64,000 nucleotides of DNA from Virgisporangium ochraceum (GTDB taxonomy: Bacteria; Actinomycetota; Actinomycetes; Mycobacteriales; Micromonosporaceae), in the NCBI RefSeq assembly GCF_016863655.1, contig NZ_BOPH01000112.1:40993-104992 (forward strand), given 5' to 3'. Positions 57,150 through 64,000 of the stretch are shown in pieces. The position numbers and the translations under genes are program-made. Under the pieces are notes generated by a model that was not told where the DNA came from, made no database searches, and worked only from the letters and a program-made list of their open reading frames with translations. Within the stretch, counting starts at the first letter, position 1. Every line of letters begins with the position of its first letter.

Positions 57150-58909
57150 TACCGGGCCACCGCGTGCAGCGTCTCGACCAGCCGGCGGTCGTCGAGCGTG
57201 GCCTTGTCGAGGATGCCGGCGGCGTGCGCGGTCGCCTCCCGGCCGACGTCGTCGAGTTCGGCGGCGGTGACCACGAGCACCGGGATCGGCCGGGCGGTGG
57301 TGTCGGCGGCGAGGACCCCGAGCAGCTCCAGCCCGCCCATCCCGGCCATCCGCAGGTCGAGGACGATCGCGTCGGGCCGGTCGGCGGCGATCGCGTCGAG
57401 CGCGGAGCGGCCGTCGGCGGCCTCGTCGACGGTCAGCCCGTCGTCCTCCAGCGCCTGCCGCAGCCGGTGCCGGAACGCACCGTCGTCGTCGACGACCAGC
57501 ACCCGCGACAGCCCGACGGCCCGCGGGGCGGGCGGCCGGCCGGCGTCCGGCCGCGCCTCCGCGTCCGACGGCGTCCGCGGCACCGACAGCGTGAACGTGC
57601 TGCCGCGTCCGGGCTCGCTGACCAGCGTCAGGTCGATGCCGAGCAGCCCGCACAGCCGGCGGGCGTAGGGCAGGCCGAGCCCGGTTCCCGGCGTCGCCGG
57701 CCGCTGCGCGTCCCTGACCTGGTAGAACTCCTCGAAGATCCGGTCCTGGTCGGCGGGTGCGATGCCGATCCCGGTGTCGGTGACGGTGAGGACGGCGCGC
57801 CGGGCGTCCGGGTCGTACCGGGCCGACAGGGTCACTTCGCCGCGGTCGGTGAACTTCAGGCCGTTCGTGAGGAGGTTGCGCAGGATCTGGACCAGCATCG
57901 CCTCGTCGGACACCAGCGGCGGGACCCCGTCGGGGTCGTCGACGAGCAGCTCCACCGACGGCCGGGCCATCGGCCGCAGCGTCCCCCGCAGCTGGCCGAA
58001 GACCGCCGTGAGGTCGACCGGCGCCCACTGCGGCTCCAGCCGGTTCGACTCCGCCTTCGCGAGGTCGAGCAGCTGGTTGACCAGCTCCAGCAGGTCCCGC
58101 GCCGACGATTGGATCAGCGTGAGCTGGTAGGTCTGCTCGGCGGTCAGCGGCTCGGACTGCGGGTCGAGCACCAGCCGGGTCATGCCGAGCACCGCGGTCA
58201 CCGGCGCCCGCAGCTCGTGGCTGACGTTGCGCAGGAACCGGCTCTTCGCGTCGCTGGCCTCGCGCAGCTGCGCCGACCGCTCGTCGAGCTCGGCGTAGAG
58301 CGCGACCACACCGCGGTTGGTCTGCTCCATCTCGTCGGACAGCTCGCTGTACAGAGCCATCACGCCCTGGTTGGTCTCCTCCAGCTCGGCGTTGAGCCGC
58401 AGCAGCTCGTCGCGGTGCGCCTGCGCCTCCTCCAGCGCCGCGATCAGCTGGGCGTTCTGCACCCCGAGCTCGTCGAGGACGTTCGTCGGCACGGTCCCGG
58501 CCAGGCCGGTCCGGATCCGGGCGAGGGTCTGCGGGTCGGGGTCGGGCCCGCCGTGCGGGAGGCGGCGGGCCAACCGGACCGTCACCGAACCGACGCCGGT
58601 CACCAGGTCGGCCGTGGTGACCAGCCGAGCGGCGGCCCGGACCCCGCCGGCCAGCCCCGACGCCGGTCCCGACGGCACCGCGCCGGCGGCGAACAACTCG
58701 GCCTCGACGCGCCCGTCGTCCACCGCGAAGCTGACGACGGTCGAGCGGGCCGACGTCAGCAGGTGCCGGCACACCTCGCTCAACGCGGTGGCGAAGCGCA
58801 CCTGGTCGGCCTGCTCGAACCCGAGCGCCTCGGCGACCTCGCGGCCGCGTTGCCGCACCACGAACACGTCGCGCTCGCCGCGCGCCGTGAACCGCAGCAG
58901 CTCGGTCAT
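57149..58909 (-). CDS. Hybrid sensor histidine kinase with C-terminal receiver
   Basis: A 586-residue cytosolic kinase. The first ~130 residues resemble an RsbW/RsbT-like ATPase fold (RFATALSEVCRHLLTSARS). A long coiled coil follows (AALEEAQAHRDELLRLNAEL). FLRNVSHELRAPVTAVLGM is the H box, ILRNLLTNGLKFT the N box, DTGIGIAPADQDRIFEEF and GTGLGLPYARRL the G boxes. The C-terminal receiver has VLVVDDDGAFR, AIVLDLRMAGM and a Lys in LDKATL. It can pass phosphate to the receiver-phosphatase encoded next. Overlaps at both ends show coupled translation. Confidence 0.93.
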   Translation of the reverse strand: MTELLRFTARGERDVFVVRQRGREVAEALGFEQADQVRFATALSEVCRHLLTSARSTVVSFAVDDGRVEAELFAAGAVPSGPASGLAGGVRAAARLVTTADLVTGVGSVTVRLARRLPHGGPDPDPQTLARIRTGLAGTVPTNVLDELGVQNAQLIAALEEAQAHRDELLRLNAELEETNQGVMALYSELSDEMEQTNRGVVALYAELDERSAQLREASDAKSRFLRNVSHELRAPVTAVLGMTRLVLDPQSEPLTAEQTYQLTLIQSSARDLLELVNQLLDLAKAESNRLEPQWAPVDLTAVFGQLRGTLRPMARPSVELLVDDPDGVPPLVSDEAMLVQILRNLLTNGLKFTDRGEVTLSARYDPDARRAVLTVTDTGIGIAPADQDRIFEEFYQVRDAQRPATPGTGLGLPYARRLCGLLGIDLTLVSEPGRGSTFTLSVPRTPSDAEARPDAGRPPAPRAVGLSRVLVVDDDGAFRHRLRQALEDDGLTVDEAADGRSALDAIAADRPDAIVLDLRMAGMGGLELLGVLAADTTARPIPVLVVTAAELDDVGREATAHAAGILDKATLDDRRLVETLHAVAR

Positions 58910-59970
58910 GACGGCGCCGCGACCAGGATGCCCGCGTCGTCGCGGCGCACGCCGGCGTCGCGCAGCAGGGTGGCGGCGACGACGACCGCCCGGTGCCCCA
59001 GCAGCCCGGGGTAGTCCTCGACCCGCCACCGGTCGGCGAGCCCGTCGGTGTGCATGACGACCGCGGCACCGGGCGGCAGCGGGTACTCGAACTCGCGGAC
59101 CGTGCGCCGCTGGTGGCCGGCGATCCCCGGCAGCGACACCATCGGCCGCCGCTCGCCGGGCCGCACCACGACCCCGGCGATGTTGCCCAGCCCGGCATAC
59201 CGGACGGTGCCGGCCGCCCGGTCGACGGCCGCCACGGCGACCGCGGCGCCCCGGGTGTGGCTCATCCGCCGGTGCAGGTGCTCGACGACCGCGGCCGGCG
59301 ACCCGTCGGGCGCGCCGTGGAACGCCTCGACCGCGGCCGCCGACGCCGTCGCCGCGAGCGGGCCGTGACCCAGGCCGTCGCTGACGAGCAGCAGCGCACC
59401 GGCGGCGGTGTGCCGGACGGCGAGCGCGTCGCCGGCGACCTTCTCCCCGGTGATCGGCCGGATGACCCCGTCGACGTCGGCGCCGCCCGGCGCCTTCGCC
59501 GGAGGCGCCGCCGGCCAGAACTCCGCCGCGATCACGGTGCCGCGGCCGGGCAGCGAGTAGCCGTCGCTGCGGGTGGCGAGCCGGCGCACGGCACCGAGGC
59601 CGATGCCGAGCGTGCCCGAGGTTGAGTGCCCGTCGCGGCCGCTGGCGTCGAGGTCGACCATCCCGGGACCGGAGTCGACCGCCACCAGCAGCACCCCGCC
59701 CGCGCCGTCGCGGCGCAGGTACCGCACCAGCAGCCGGCCGTCGACGGCGTGGCGGGCCAGGTTCGTGGCGAGCTCGGTGGCCGCGATCGACAGCTCACCG
59801 AGCCGCGTCTCGGAGAAGCCGAGCCGCCGGCCGGCCTCGGCCGCCGCCCGCCGGGCCGACCCGGCGGAGGTGACCTCCTCCACCCGGAACCAGCCGGCGT
59901 CCTCGAAGACCCCCGCCGACCCGCCACGGGTCGGCGTCCCGTCGGCGGGCGGGCCGGTCAGCGGGCCCAC
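58906..59970 (-). CDS. RsbT-like ATPase fused to RsbX-like PP2C phosphatase
   Basis: A 354-residue protein. The N-terminal ~140 residues are a GHKL anti-sigma-type ATPase (LGELSIAATELATNLARHAV, DSGPGM, GTLGIGLGAVRRLA). The C-terminal ~190 residues are an RsbX/SpoIIE-like phosphatase (LLLVSDGLGHGPLAATAS, AVVMHTDGLADRW, DDAGILVA). In Bacillus, RsbX resets the stressosome by dephosphorylating RsbR and RsbS; the fusion here does this job most likely. Start GTG 59970; overlaps on both sides. Confidence 0.9.
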   Translation of the reverse strand: MGPLTGPPADGTPTRGGSAGVFEDAGWFRVEEVTSAGSARRAAAEAGRRLGFSETRLGELSIAATELATNLARHAVDGRLLVRYLRRDGAGGVLLVAVDSGPGMVDLDASGRDGHSTSGTLGIGLGAVRRLATRSDGYSLPGRGTVIAAEFWPAAPPAKAPGGADVDGVIRPITGEKVAGDALAVRHTAAGALLLVSDGLGHGPLAATASAAAVEAFHGAPDGSPAAVVEHLHRRMSHTRGAAVAVAAVDRAAGTVRYAGLGNIAGVVVRPGERRPMVSLPGIAGHQRRTVREFEYPLPPGAAVVMHTDGLADRWRVEDYPGLLGHRAVVVAATLLRDAGVRRDDAGILVAAPS

Positions 59971-60350
59971 TTGGTCACCGTGATCCGGGTTCCCTCGCCG
60001 ACGGCGGTGACGATGTCGAAGTCGTCGACGAGGCGGCGGGCGCCGGACAGGCCGAGCCCCATCCCGTTGCCGCTGGTGTAGCCGTCGGTGAGCGCGAGGT
60101 CGAGGTCGGCGATGCCGGGACCGGCGTCGGTGAACACCACGCGCACCCCGCGGCGCCGGTCGGAGGTGACCGGCTCGATCTCGGCCTGCCCGCCGCCGCC
60201 GTAGATCAGCGTGTTCCGGGCCAGTTCGCTGGCCGCGGTGACCAGCTTGGTCTGGTCGACCAGGGAGAGCTTCGCCGCCACCGCGGCGGTGCGGACGGCC
60301 TGCCGCACCCGCACGACATCGTCGTCCCGGGCGATCGGCAGTTCCGTCAC
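59958..60350 (-). CDS. rsbT: RsbT-like serine/threonine kinase
   Basis: A 130-residue GHKL-fold kinase. VRQAVRTAAVAAKLSLVDQT then KLVTAASELARNTLIYGGGG carries the Asn of the N box; FTDAGPGIADLDLAL and GNGMGLGLSGARRLVDDF are the G boxes. RsbT phosphorylates RsbR and RsbS and then activates a downstream phosphatase. GTG 60350 overlaps the rsbS stop as GTGA. Confidence 0.92.
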   Translation of the reverse strand: MTELPIARDDDVVRVRQAVRTAAVAAKLSLVDQTKLVTAASELARNTLIYGGGGQAEIEPVTSDRRRGVRVVFTDAGPGIADLDLALTDGYTSGNGMGLGLSGARRLVDDFDIVTAVGEGTRITVTKWAR

Positions 60351-60775
60351 CGGGTCAGCGCCGGGTCGTCGGTCTCGGTGTCGTCGGTGTCGTCGGCGTC
60401 GGCGATCGAGGACGCCCGGGGGGGCGCCGTCCGGGCGAGCAGTTCCATGCCCCGCTCCACGTTGAGCGCGGTGCGCACCCCGGTGAGCGACAGGCCCAGC
60501 TCGACGAGCGTGATCGCGACCGCGGGCCGCATGCCCACCACGACCGTCTCCGCGTCGAGGACCCGCGACACCGACGCGATCGTCGACAGCATCCGCCCGA
60601 TGAACGAGTCGACGATGTCCAGCGCCGTGATGTCGATGATCACGCCGTGCGCGTGCGTCTCGACGATCCGCTCGGTGAGGTCGTCCTGCAGGCCGAGCGC
60701 CGTATGGTCGTCCATGTCGACCTGGATCGACACCAGCAGGATGTCGCCGATCTTGAGGACCGGGATCCGGTCCAT
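60347..60775 (-). CDS. rsbS: RsbS-like STAS-domain stressosome protein
   Basis: A 142-residue protein. The STAS domain is MDRIPVLKIGDILLVSIQVD, then GVIIDITALDIVDSFIGRML with the phosphorylatable Ser in DSFIG, as in RsbS. A short acidic tail (DADDTDDTETDD) follows, which RsbS usually lacks. It starts within the RsbR stop (TGATG). It would build the stressosome core with RsbR and hold RsbT. Confidence 0.92.
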   Translation of the reverse strand: MDRIPVLKIGDILLVSIQVDMDDHTALGLQDDLTERIVETHAHGVIIDITALDIVDSFIGRMLSTIASVSRVLDAETVVVGMRPAVAITLVELGLSLTGVRTALNVERGMELLARTAPPRASSIADADDTDDTETDDPALTR

Positions 60776-61629
60776 CAGCGGCTCGCCCGGCGGCGGACCA
60801 CGTCGGAGCCGCTCGCCCGCAGCGTGTGCAGCAGCGCGTCGGCGAGGCTGGCCTTGGTGACGATGTCGCCGAACTCGATGCCCAGCGACACCACCGTCTG
60901 GGCGATCTGCGGGCGGATGCCCGAGATGACGCACTCGGCGCCCATCAGGCGGGCGGCCATCACGGTCTTCAGCAGGTGCTGGGCGACCTGGGTGTCGACG
61001 GCCGACACCCCGGTGATGTCGATGATCGCGAACGCCGAGCCGGTGTCGACCAGCGTCTGCAGCAGGCTCTCCATGACCACCTGCGAGCGGGCCGAGTCGA
61101 GCGTGCCGACCAGCGGCACCGCCAGCACGCCGTCCCACAGCTTGATGACCGGCGTAGACAGCTCCATCAGCTGGTGGTTCTGCTCGACGATCAGCTCCTC
61201 GCGGGTCTGCGCGAAGGTCTCGAACGTGAACAGCGCCAGCTCGTCGACGAACCGGGAGAACGCGATGAAGTCGGCCAGCGCGACGGGGTCGCCCTGGTCG
61301 AGACCGTCGAGGACCGCGTCCTTCAACGAGAAGACCGTGGACGCCGTCTCGCTCGGGGTGAACCCGCGGCGGGCCTGGGTGCCCGACAGGTCGGCCAGCG
61401 CCGCCCGCACCTCGGCCGCGTCGTCGGCCCGCAGGTCGGACGTGTCGACCGTGCGCAGCGTCGCCGTCAGCGCCGTGAAGATGTCGGTGATCTGCGACGC
61501 GAGCTCGGCCTCGGTCGACCGGCCCCGGACGCCCTGCAGCGCCAACGCGGTCCACCGCTTGATCAGCGGGTCACGCTGATCAAGCAGCAGCTGCGCGAGC
61601 CGTGCGCTGGTTCCAGCGTTGAGCACCAC
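60775..61629 (-). CDS. RsbR-like STAS protein with RsbRD N-terminal domain
   Basis: A 284-residue stressosome component. The N-terminal ~150 residues (LLLDQRDPLIKRWTALALQG, FTPSETASTVFSLKDAVLDG) fit the RsbRD helical sensor domain. The STAS domain follows: PVIKLWDGVLAVPLVGTLDS then AFAIIDITGVSAVDTQVAQH, with Thr in the DT position. GTG 61629 has GGGAGG six bases upstream. It is the first intact gene of the stressosome-like operon and most likely senses the signal. Confidence 0.92.
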   Translation of the reverse strand: MVLNAGTSARLAQLLLDQRDPLIKRWTALALQGVRGRSTEAELASQITDIFTALTATLRTVDTSDLRADDAAEVRAALADLSGTQARRGFTPSETASTVFSLKDAVLDGLDQGDPVALADFIAFSRFVDELALFTFETFAQTREELIVEQNHQLMELSTPVIKLWDGVLAVPLVGTLDSARSQVVMESLLQTLVDTGSAFAIIDITGVSAVDTQVAQHLLKTVMAARLMGAECVISGIRPQIAQTVVSLGIEFGDIVTKASLADALLHTLRASGSDVVRRRASR

Positions 61630-61732
61630 CCATGACCTCCCAGAACTGCCCGGCCACCGGGCCGATCGGCGCGAACTGTACCAGCCGGCCGTCACACCCC
61701 GTAGAGGTCGATCCCTTGCATCACGGCAAGCA

Positions 61733-62076
61733 TCATGCGCCCAGCCGCGCACCCGCCCTGACCGCCAGATCGCGCGCGGTGCCCCGCTGGAACGCGCCGC
61801 CGATCCGCAGGCGGGTGAGGGCGGCGGCCAGCGCGCGTCGCCCGCGGGAGAGCCGCGCCGCCACCGGCTGATCACGATGCGTCGCGCGACCGTGCGGACC
61901 CAGCCCTCCGGGTCGGCGTAGCCGGACACCCGCCCCCAGCGCTGCCACGCCCGCGCGTACGCGTCCTGGGTGACGTCCTGCGCCTCGCCGACGTCGCCGA
62001 CCAGCGCGTAGACCATCGTGAACAGGCGTTGCCGGGTATTTCGGTAGAAGGTGTCGAACTCCTCGGTATCGGCCAC
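61733..62076 (-). pseudogene. SigE-type sigma factor with internal deletion of region 4
   Basis: GTG 62076 follows GGGAG. The frame gives a clear sigma region 2: FDTFYRNTRQRLFTMVYALV then EAQDVTQDAYARAWQRWGRV and WVRTVARRIVISRW. Near 61862-61875 it moves to another frame reading VAARLSRGRRALAAALTRLR, the last helix of region 4, and ends at TGA 61733. About 75 residues between are missing, including nearly all of the -35-binding domain. The gene lies upstream of the stressosome-like operon on the same strand, so it may have been the controlled sigma factor. Confidence 0.7.
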
Positions 62077-62242
62077 GGCACTCCCGTCTCACGGACCGCT
62101 GTCGTCAACCGTCACGCCCGCGCGCCGGCGCGGGTTGCCGCCCGTTTCGTCTTCCGTCGATGGGCCGGGACACATCGGCCGTCCGCCGGGCATGTATCGT
62201 GGCCGGGCTGAAGCGGCCTCGTGTTGGTGTGGAGTCACGTCT

Positions 62243-62950
62243 GTGAAGCTTTCGATTCTGGTGCCGGTCTACAACGAGGAGGCGCGGCTGCACGCCGCGT
62301 TGAAGCGGGCGGTCGACGTCGAGTACCCCTGCGACGTCGAGATCGTCGTCGTCGACGACGGCAGCAAGGACGGCACCGGCGAGATCCTGCGGTCGTTCGA
62401 CCACCCCGCGGTCAAGCCGTTCACGCACGAGAAGAACCAGGGCAAGGGCGCGGCGATCCGTACCGCGGTCGCCGAGGCCACCGGCGACTGCATGGTGATC
62501 CTCGACGCCGACCTCGAGTACGACCCGAGCGACATCCCGCGCCTGGTCGAGCCCGTGCTCGCCGGCCGCACCACGGTCGTCTACGGCAACCGCACGTTCG
62601 GTAGCCACTCGGCGTTCTCGTTCTGGTACGTGATGGGCAACAAGGCCGTAACGCTCGCCGCGAACATCCTGTTCAACTGCTACATCAGCGACCTCGAGAC
62701 CGGCTTCAAGCTGATGCCGCTCGACCTGTACCGGGCCCTCGACGTGAAGTCGAAGGGCTTCGGCATGGAGGCCGAGCTCACCGGCAAGCTGCTGCGCAAC
62801 GACTTCCGGCCGTTCGAGGTGCCGATCACCTACGCCGCCCGCTCCCGCGAAGAGGGCAAGAAGATCACCTGGCGAGACGGCGTGGAGGCGTTGTGGATCC
62901 TCGCCCGCGAGCGGGTCCGGCGGCGCCGCACGGGCCTTCCCGGGAAGTGA
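62243..62950 (+). CDS. Family 2 glycosyltransferase, DPM1-like
   Basis: A 235-residue GT-A enzyme that probably transfers a sugar from a nucleotide donor to polyprenyl phosphate. LSILVPVYNEEARLHAAL, EIVVVDDGSKDGTGEIL and MVILDADLEYDPSDI (DxD metal site) are clear, and NCYISDLETGFKLMPLDLY and GFGMEAELTGKLLR are typical of DPM1/DPMS-like members. No C-terminal membrane domain. GTG 62243 has GGAG eight bases upstream. The next gene overlaps its stop (GTGA) and may use the lipid-linked sugar. Confidence 0.92.
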   Translation: MKLSILVPVYNEEARLHAALKRAVDVEYPCDVEIVVVDDGSKDGTGEILRSFDHPAVKPFTHEKNQGKGAAIRTAVAEATGDCMVILDADLEYDPSDIPRLVEPVLAGRTTVVYGNRTFGSHSAFSFWYVMGNKAVTLAANILFNCYISDLETGFKLMPLDLYRALDVKSKGFGMEAELTGKLLRNDFRPFEVPITYAARSREEGKKITWRDGVEALWILARERVRRRRTGLPGK

Positions 62951-64000
62951 CACAGGTCGAGGAGCAGGCCGCGGCCCCTGACACCGCGGCCCCGCTGCCC
63001 CGGTACCGGCGGCCGTCGACCTGGCTGCTGGTCGCCTGGTGCGTGCTCGTTCCCCTGACGATCCTCGCCGGAACGTTCGGCCTGCGCGGCTGCCCGGCCG
63101 GCCAGCACACCTGCAACCGCGCGCCCACGCTCGCCGACCCGTGGCGGTGGTGGCTCGTCGCGGCGGTCGGCGCGCTGGTGCTGCTCGCGCTGTGCGTGTT
63201 CGAGGCCCGCCGGCCCGCGACGGTCGACCCCACGCCGTCGCCGCGCCGGTACCGCCGCCGCTGGCTGGTGGCCGGCAGCGTCCTCGGCGTGCTCATCGGC
63301 GCGCACCTGGTGATGCTCGGCCCGATGGTCGACAAGCCGTTCTGCGCCACCCCGGTGTACGTCAACAGTGTCATGGCCTACCCGTACAACTGCGACAGCG
63401 TCGAGTTCACCCGGCTCGCGCACAACCCCCGCCGGATCCTCGAGTACCACAACGAGCGCCAGTCGCGCCCCGGGTACGTCGCGATCGCCGCCGTCGGCAC
63501 CCGCACCGTCGGCCCGGTCGCCCACTGGCTGCACCTCGACCGGCTGTACGGGCAGAACGACAAGGCGTACATCCCGCTCGTCCTGATCAACCTCGTCGCC
63601 ACGGCGATCGCCGTGCTGCTGCTGGCCTGGCTGCTGTCGCGGCTCGGAACCCCCACGATGGTCACGGTCGCGCTGAGCGCGCTGGTGGTGGTCAACGAGG
63701 TCACGAAGCCCTTCACCTGGACCGCGCACCAGCAGACGATCGCGCTCGTCGTGCCCGTGGCCACGATCGCCGCGGTCCGCTGGCTGCTGCTGGCGCGACC
63801 GTCGTGGCGCGGCGTCGGGCTGCTCGGGCTCGGGTTCGGCCTCGCGTCGCTGGTCTACGGCAGCTTCCTCATCACCGCCGGCGTGGTGCTCCTCGTGCTG
63901 GTCGCCCGGCCGGCGGGCGGCTGGTTCCGGTCGGGCTGGTGGCGGCAGGCGTTCCTGCCCGCCGTGGTGTTCGGCATCGGGTTCGCCGCCCCGCAGCTCA
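62947..64000 (+). CDS. Polytopic membrane protein, GT-C-like (cut by window edge)
   Basis: From GTG 62947 the frame is open for at least 351 residues to the window end. It begins with a short polar segment, then membrane helices (STWLLVAWCVLVPLTILAGT, WWLVAAVGALVLLALCVF, WLVAGSVLGVLIGAHLVML). A large extracytoplasmic loop with paired cysteines (KPFCATPVYVNSVMAYPYNC) and more helices follow. Coupling to a DPM1-like gene fits a polyprenyl-phosphate-sugar-dependent glycosyltransferase, but no catalytic motif is certain. Confidence 0.7.
   Translation, partial: MTQVEEQAAAPDTAAPLPRYRRPSTWLLVAWCVLVPLTILAGTFGLRGCPAGQHTCNRAPTLADPWRWWLVAAVGALVLLALCVFEARRPATVDPTPSPRRYRRRWLVAGSVLGVLIGAHLVMLGPMVDKPFCATPVYVNSVMAYPYNCDSVEFTRLAHNPRRILEYHNERQSRPGYVAIAAVGTRTVGPVAHWLHLDRLYGQNDKAYIPLVLINLVATAIAVLLLAWLLSRLGTPTMVTVALSALVVVNEVTKPFTWTAHQQTIALVVPVATIAAVRWLLLARPSWRGVGLLGLGFGLASLVYGSFLITAGVVLLVLVARPAGGWFRSGWWRQAFLPAVVFGIGFAAPQL

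Overview
The window is about 64 kb of very GC-rich DNA with strong G/C third-position codon use, many GTG starts and many 1-4 base gene overlaps, as expected of an actinobacterium. A mycothiol gene (mshC) lies in a block with a UppP phosphatase, an MSMEG_4193-type histidine phosphatase, DUF3090 and SCO1664 genes. XRE/DUF397 pairs, SigE-type sigma factors and many leaderless-looking promoters fit the same picture. I infer a filamentous actinomycete, most likely Micromonosporaceae; no rRNA or other marker settles the genus.

Regions. (1) 1-4,650: decayed accessory DNA. It holds a WXG/ESX-like polymorphic toxin gene with a frameshift and an in-frame stop, a gene-free stretch, and a frameshifted large serine recombinase ending 36 bases from the 3' end of tRNA-Leu(GAG). 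(2) 4,837-16,975: mostly housekeeping genes: a small GPGG membrane protein, an M20 peptidase, a secreted sialidase-like protein, DUF5703, an aldo/keto reductase, an LLM oxidoreductase, the uppP-phosphatase-DUF3090-SCO1664-mshC block, a LysR gene with an internal deletion and a CPT-like phosphotransferase. (3) 16,960-36,132: a large catabolic and uptake locus. A leftward seven-gene operon encodes an M24 creatinase-like enzyme, E1 alpha and beta 2-oxoacid dehydrogenase subunits, an amidohydrolase, a bicupin, an SDR and a beta-hydroxyacid dehydrogenase. Rightward lie an XRE-cupin regulator, a Tat-exported amidohydrolase, a complete branched-chain-type ABC importer with a LivM-LivG fusion, and two more Tat-exported amidohydrolases. 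A GntR/UTRA regulator closes the locus. (4) 36,600-46,300: an AlaA-like aminotransferase, a cytosolic amidohydrolase, a PAC2 protein, metH, an MTA/SAH nucleosidase, and an XRE-DUF397 pair. (5) 46,360-55,580: a SigE-type sigma factor with a frameshifted membrane partner, an operon pairing an Lgt paralogue with a tetraether-synthase-like radical SAM protein, and single regulators and enzymes. (6) 55,575-62,076: a stressosome-like switch (RsbR, RsbS, RsbT, RsbX-like phosphatase, hybrid kinase, receiver-PP2C) next to a sigma factor gene with an internal deletion. (7) 62,243-end: a DPM1-like glycosyltransferase and a membrane protein cut by the window edge.

How the genes may work together. In region 3 the layout suggests that amide or cyclic-amide compounds are hydrolysed outside the membrane by Tat-exported YtcJ-like enzymes, imported by the Liv-type transporter, and degraded inside by the divergent operon, under an XRE-cupin and a GntR regulator. 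The substrate cannot be read from the sequence. The two best candidates for undescribed biology are this locus and the Lgt-paralogue/radical-SAM operon at 48,949-51,804.
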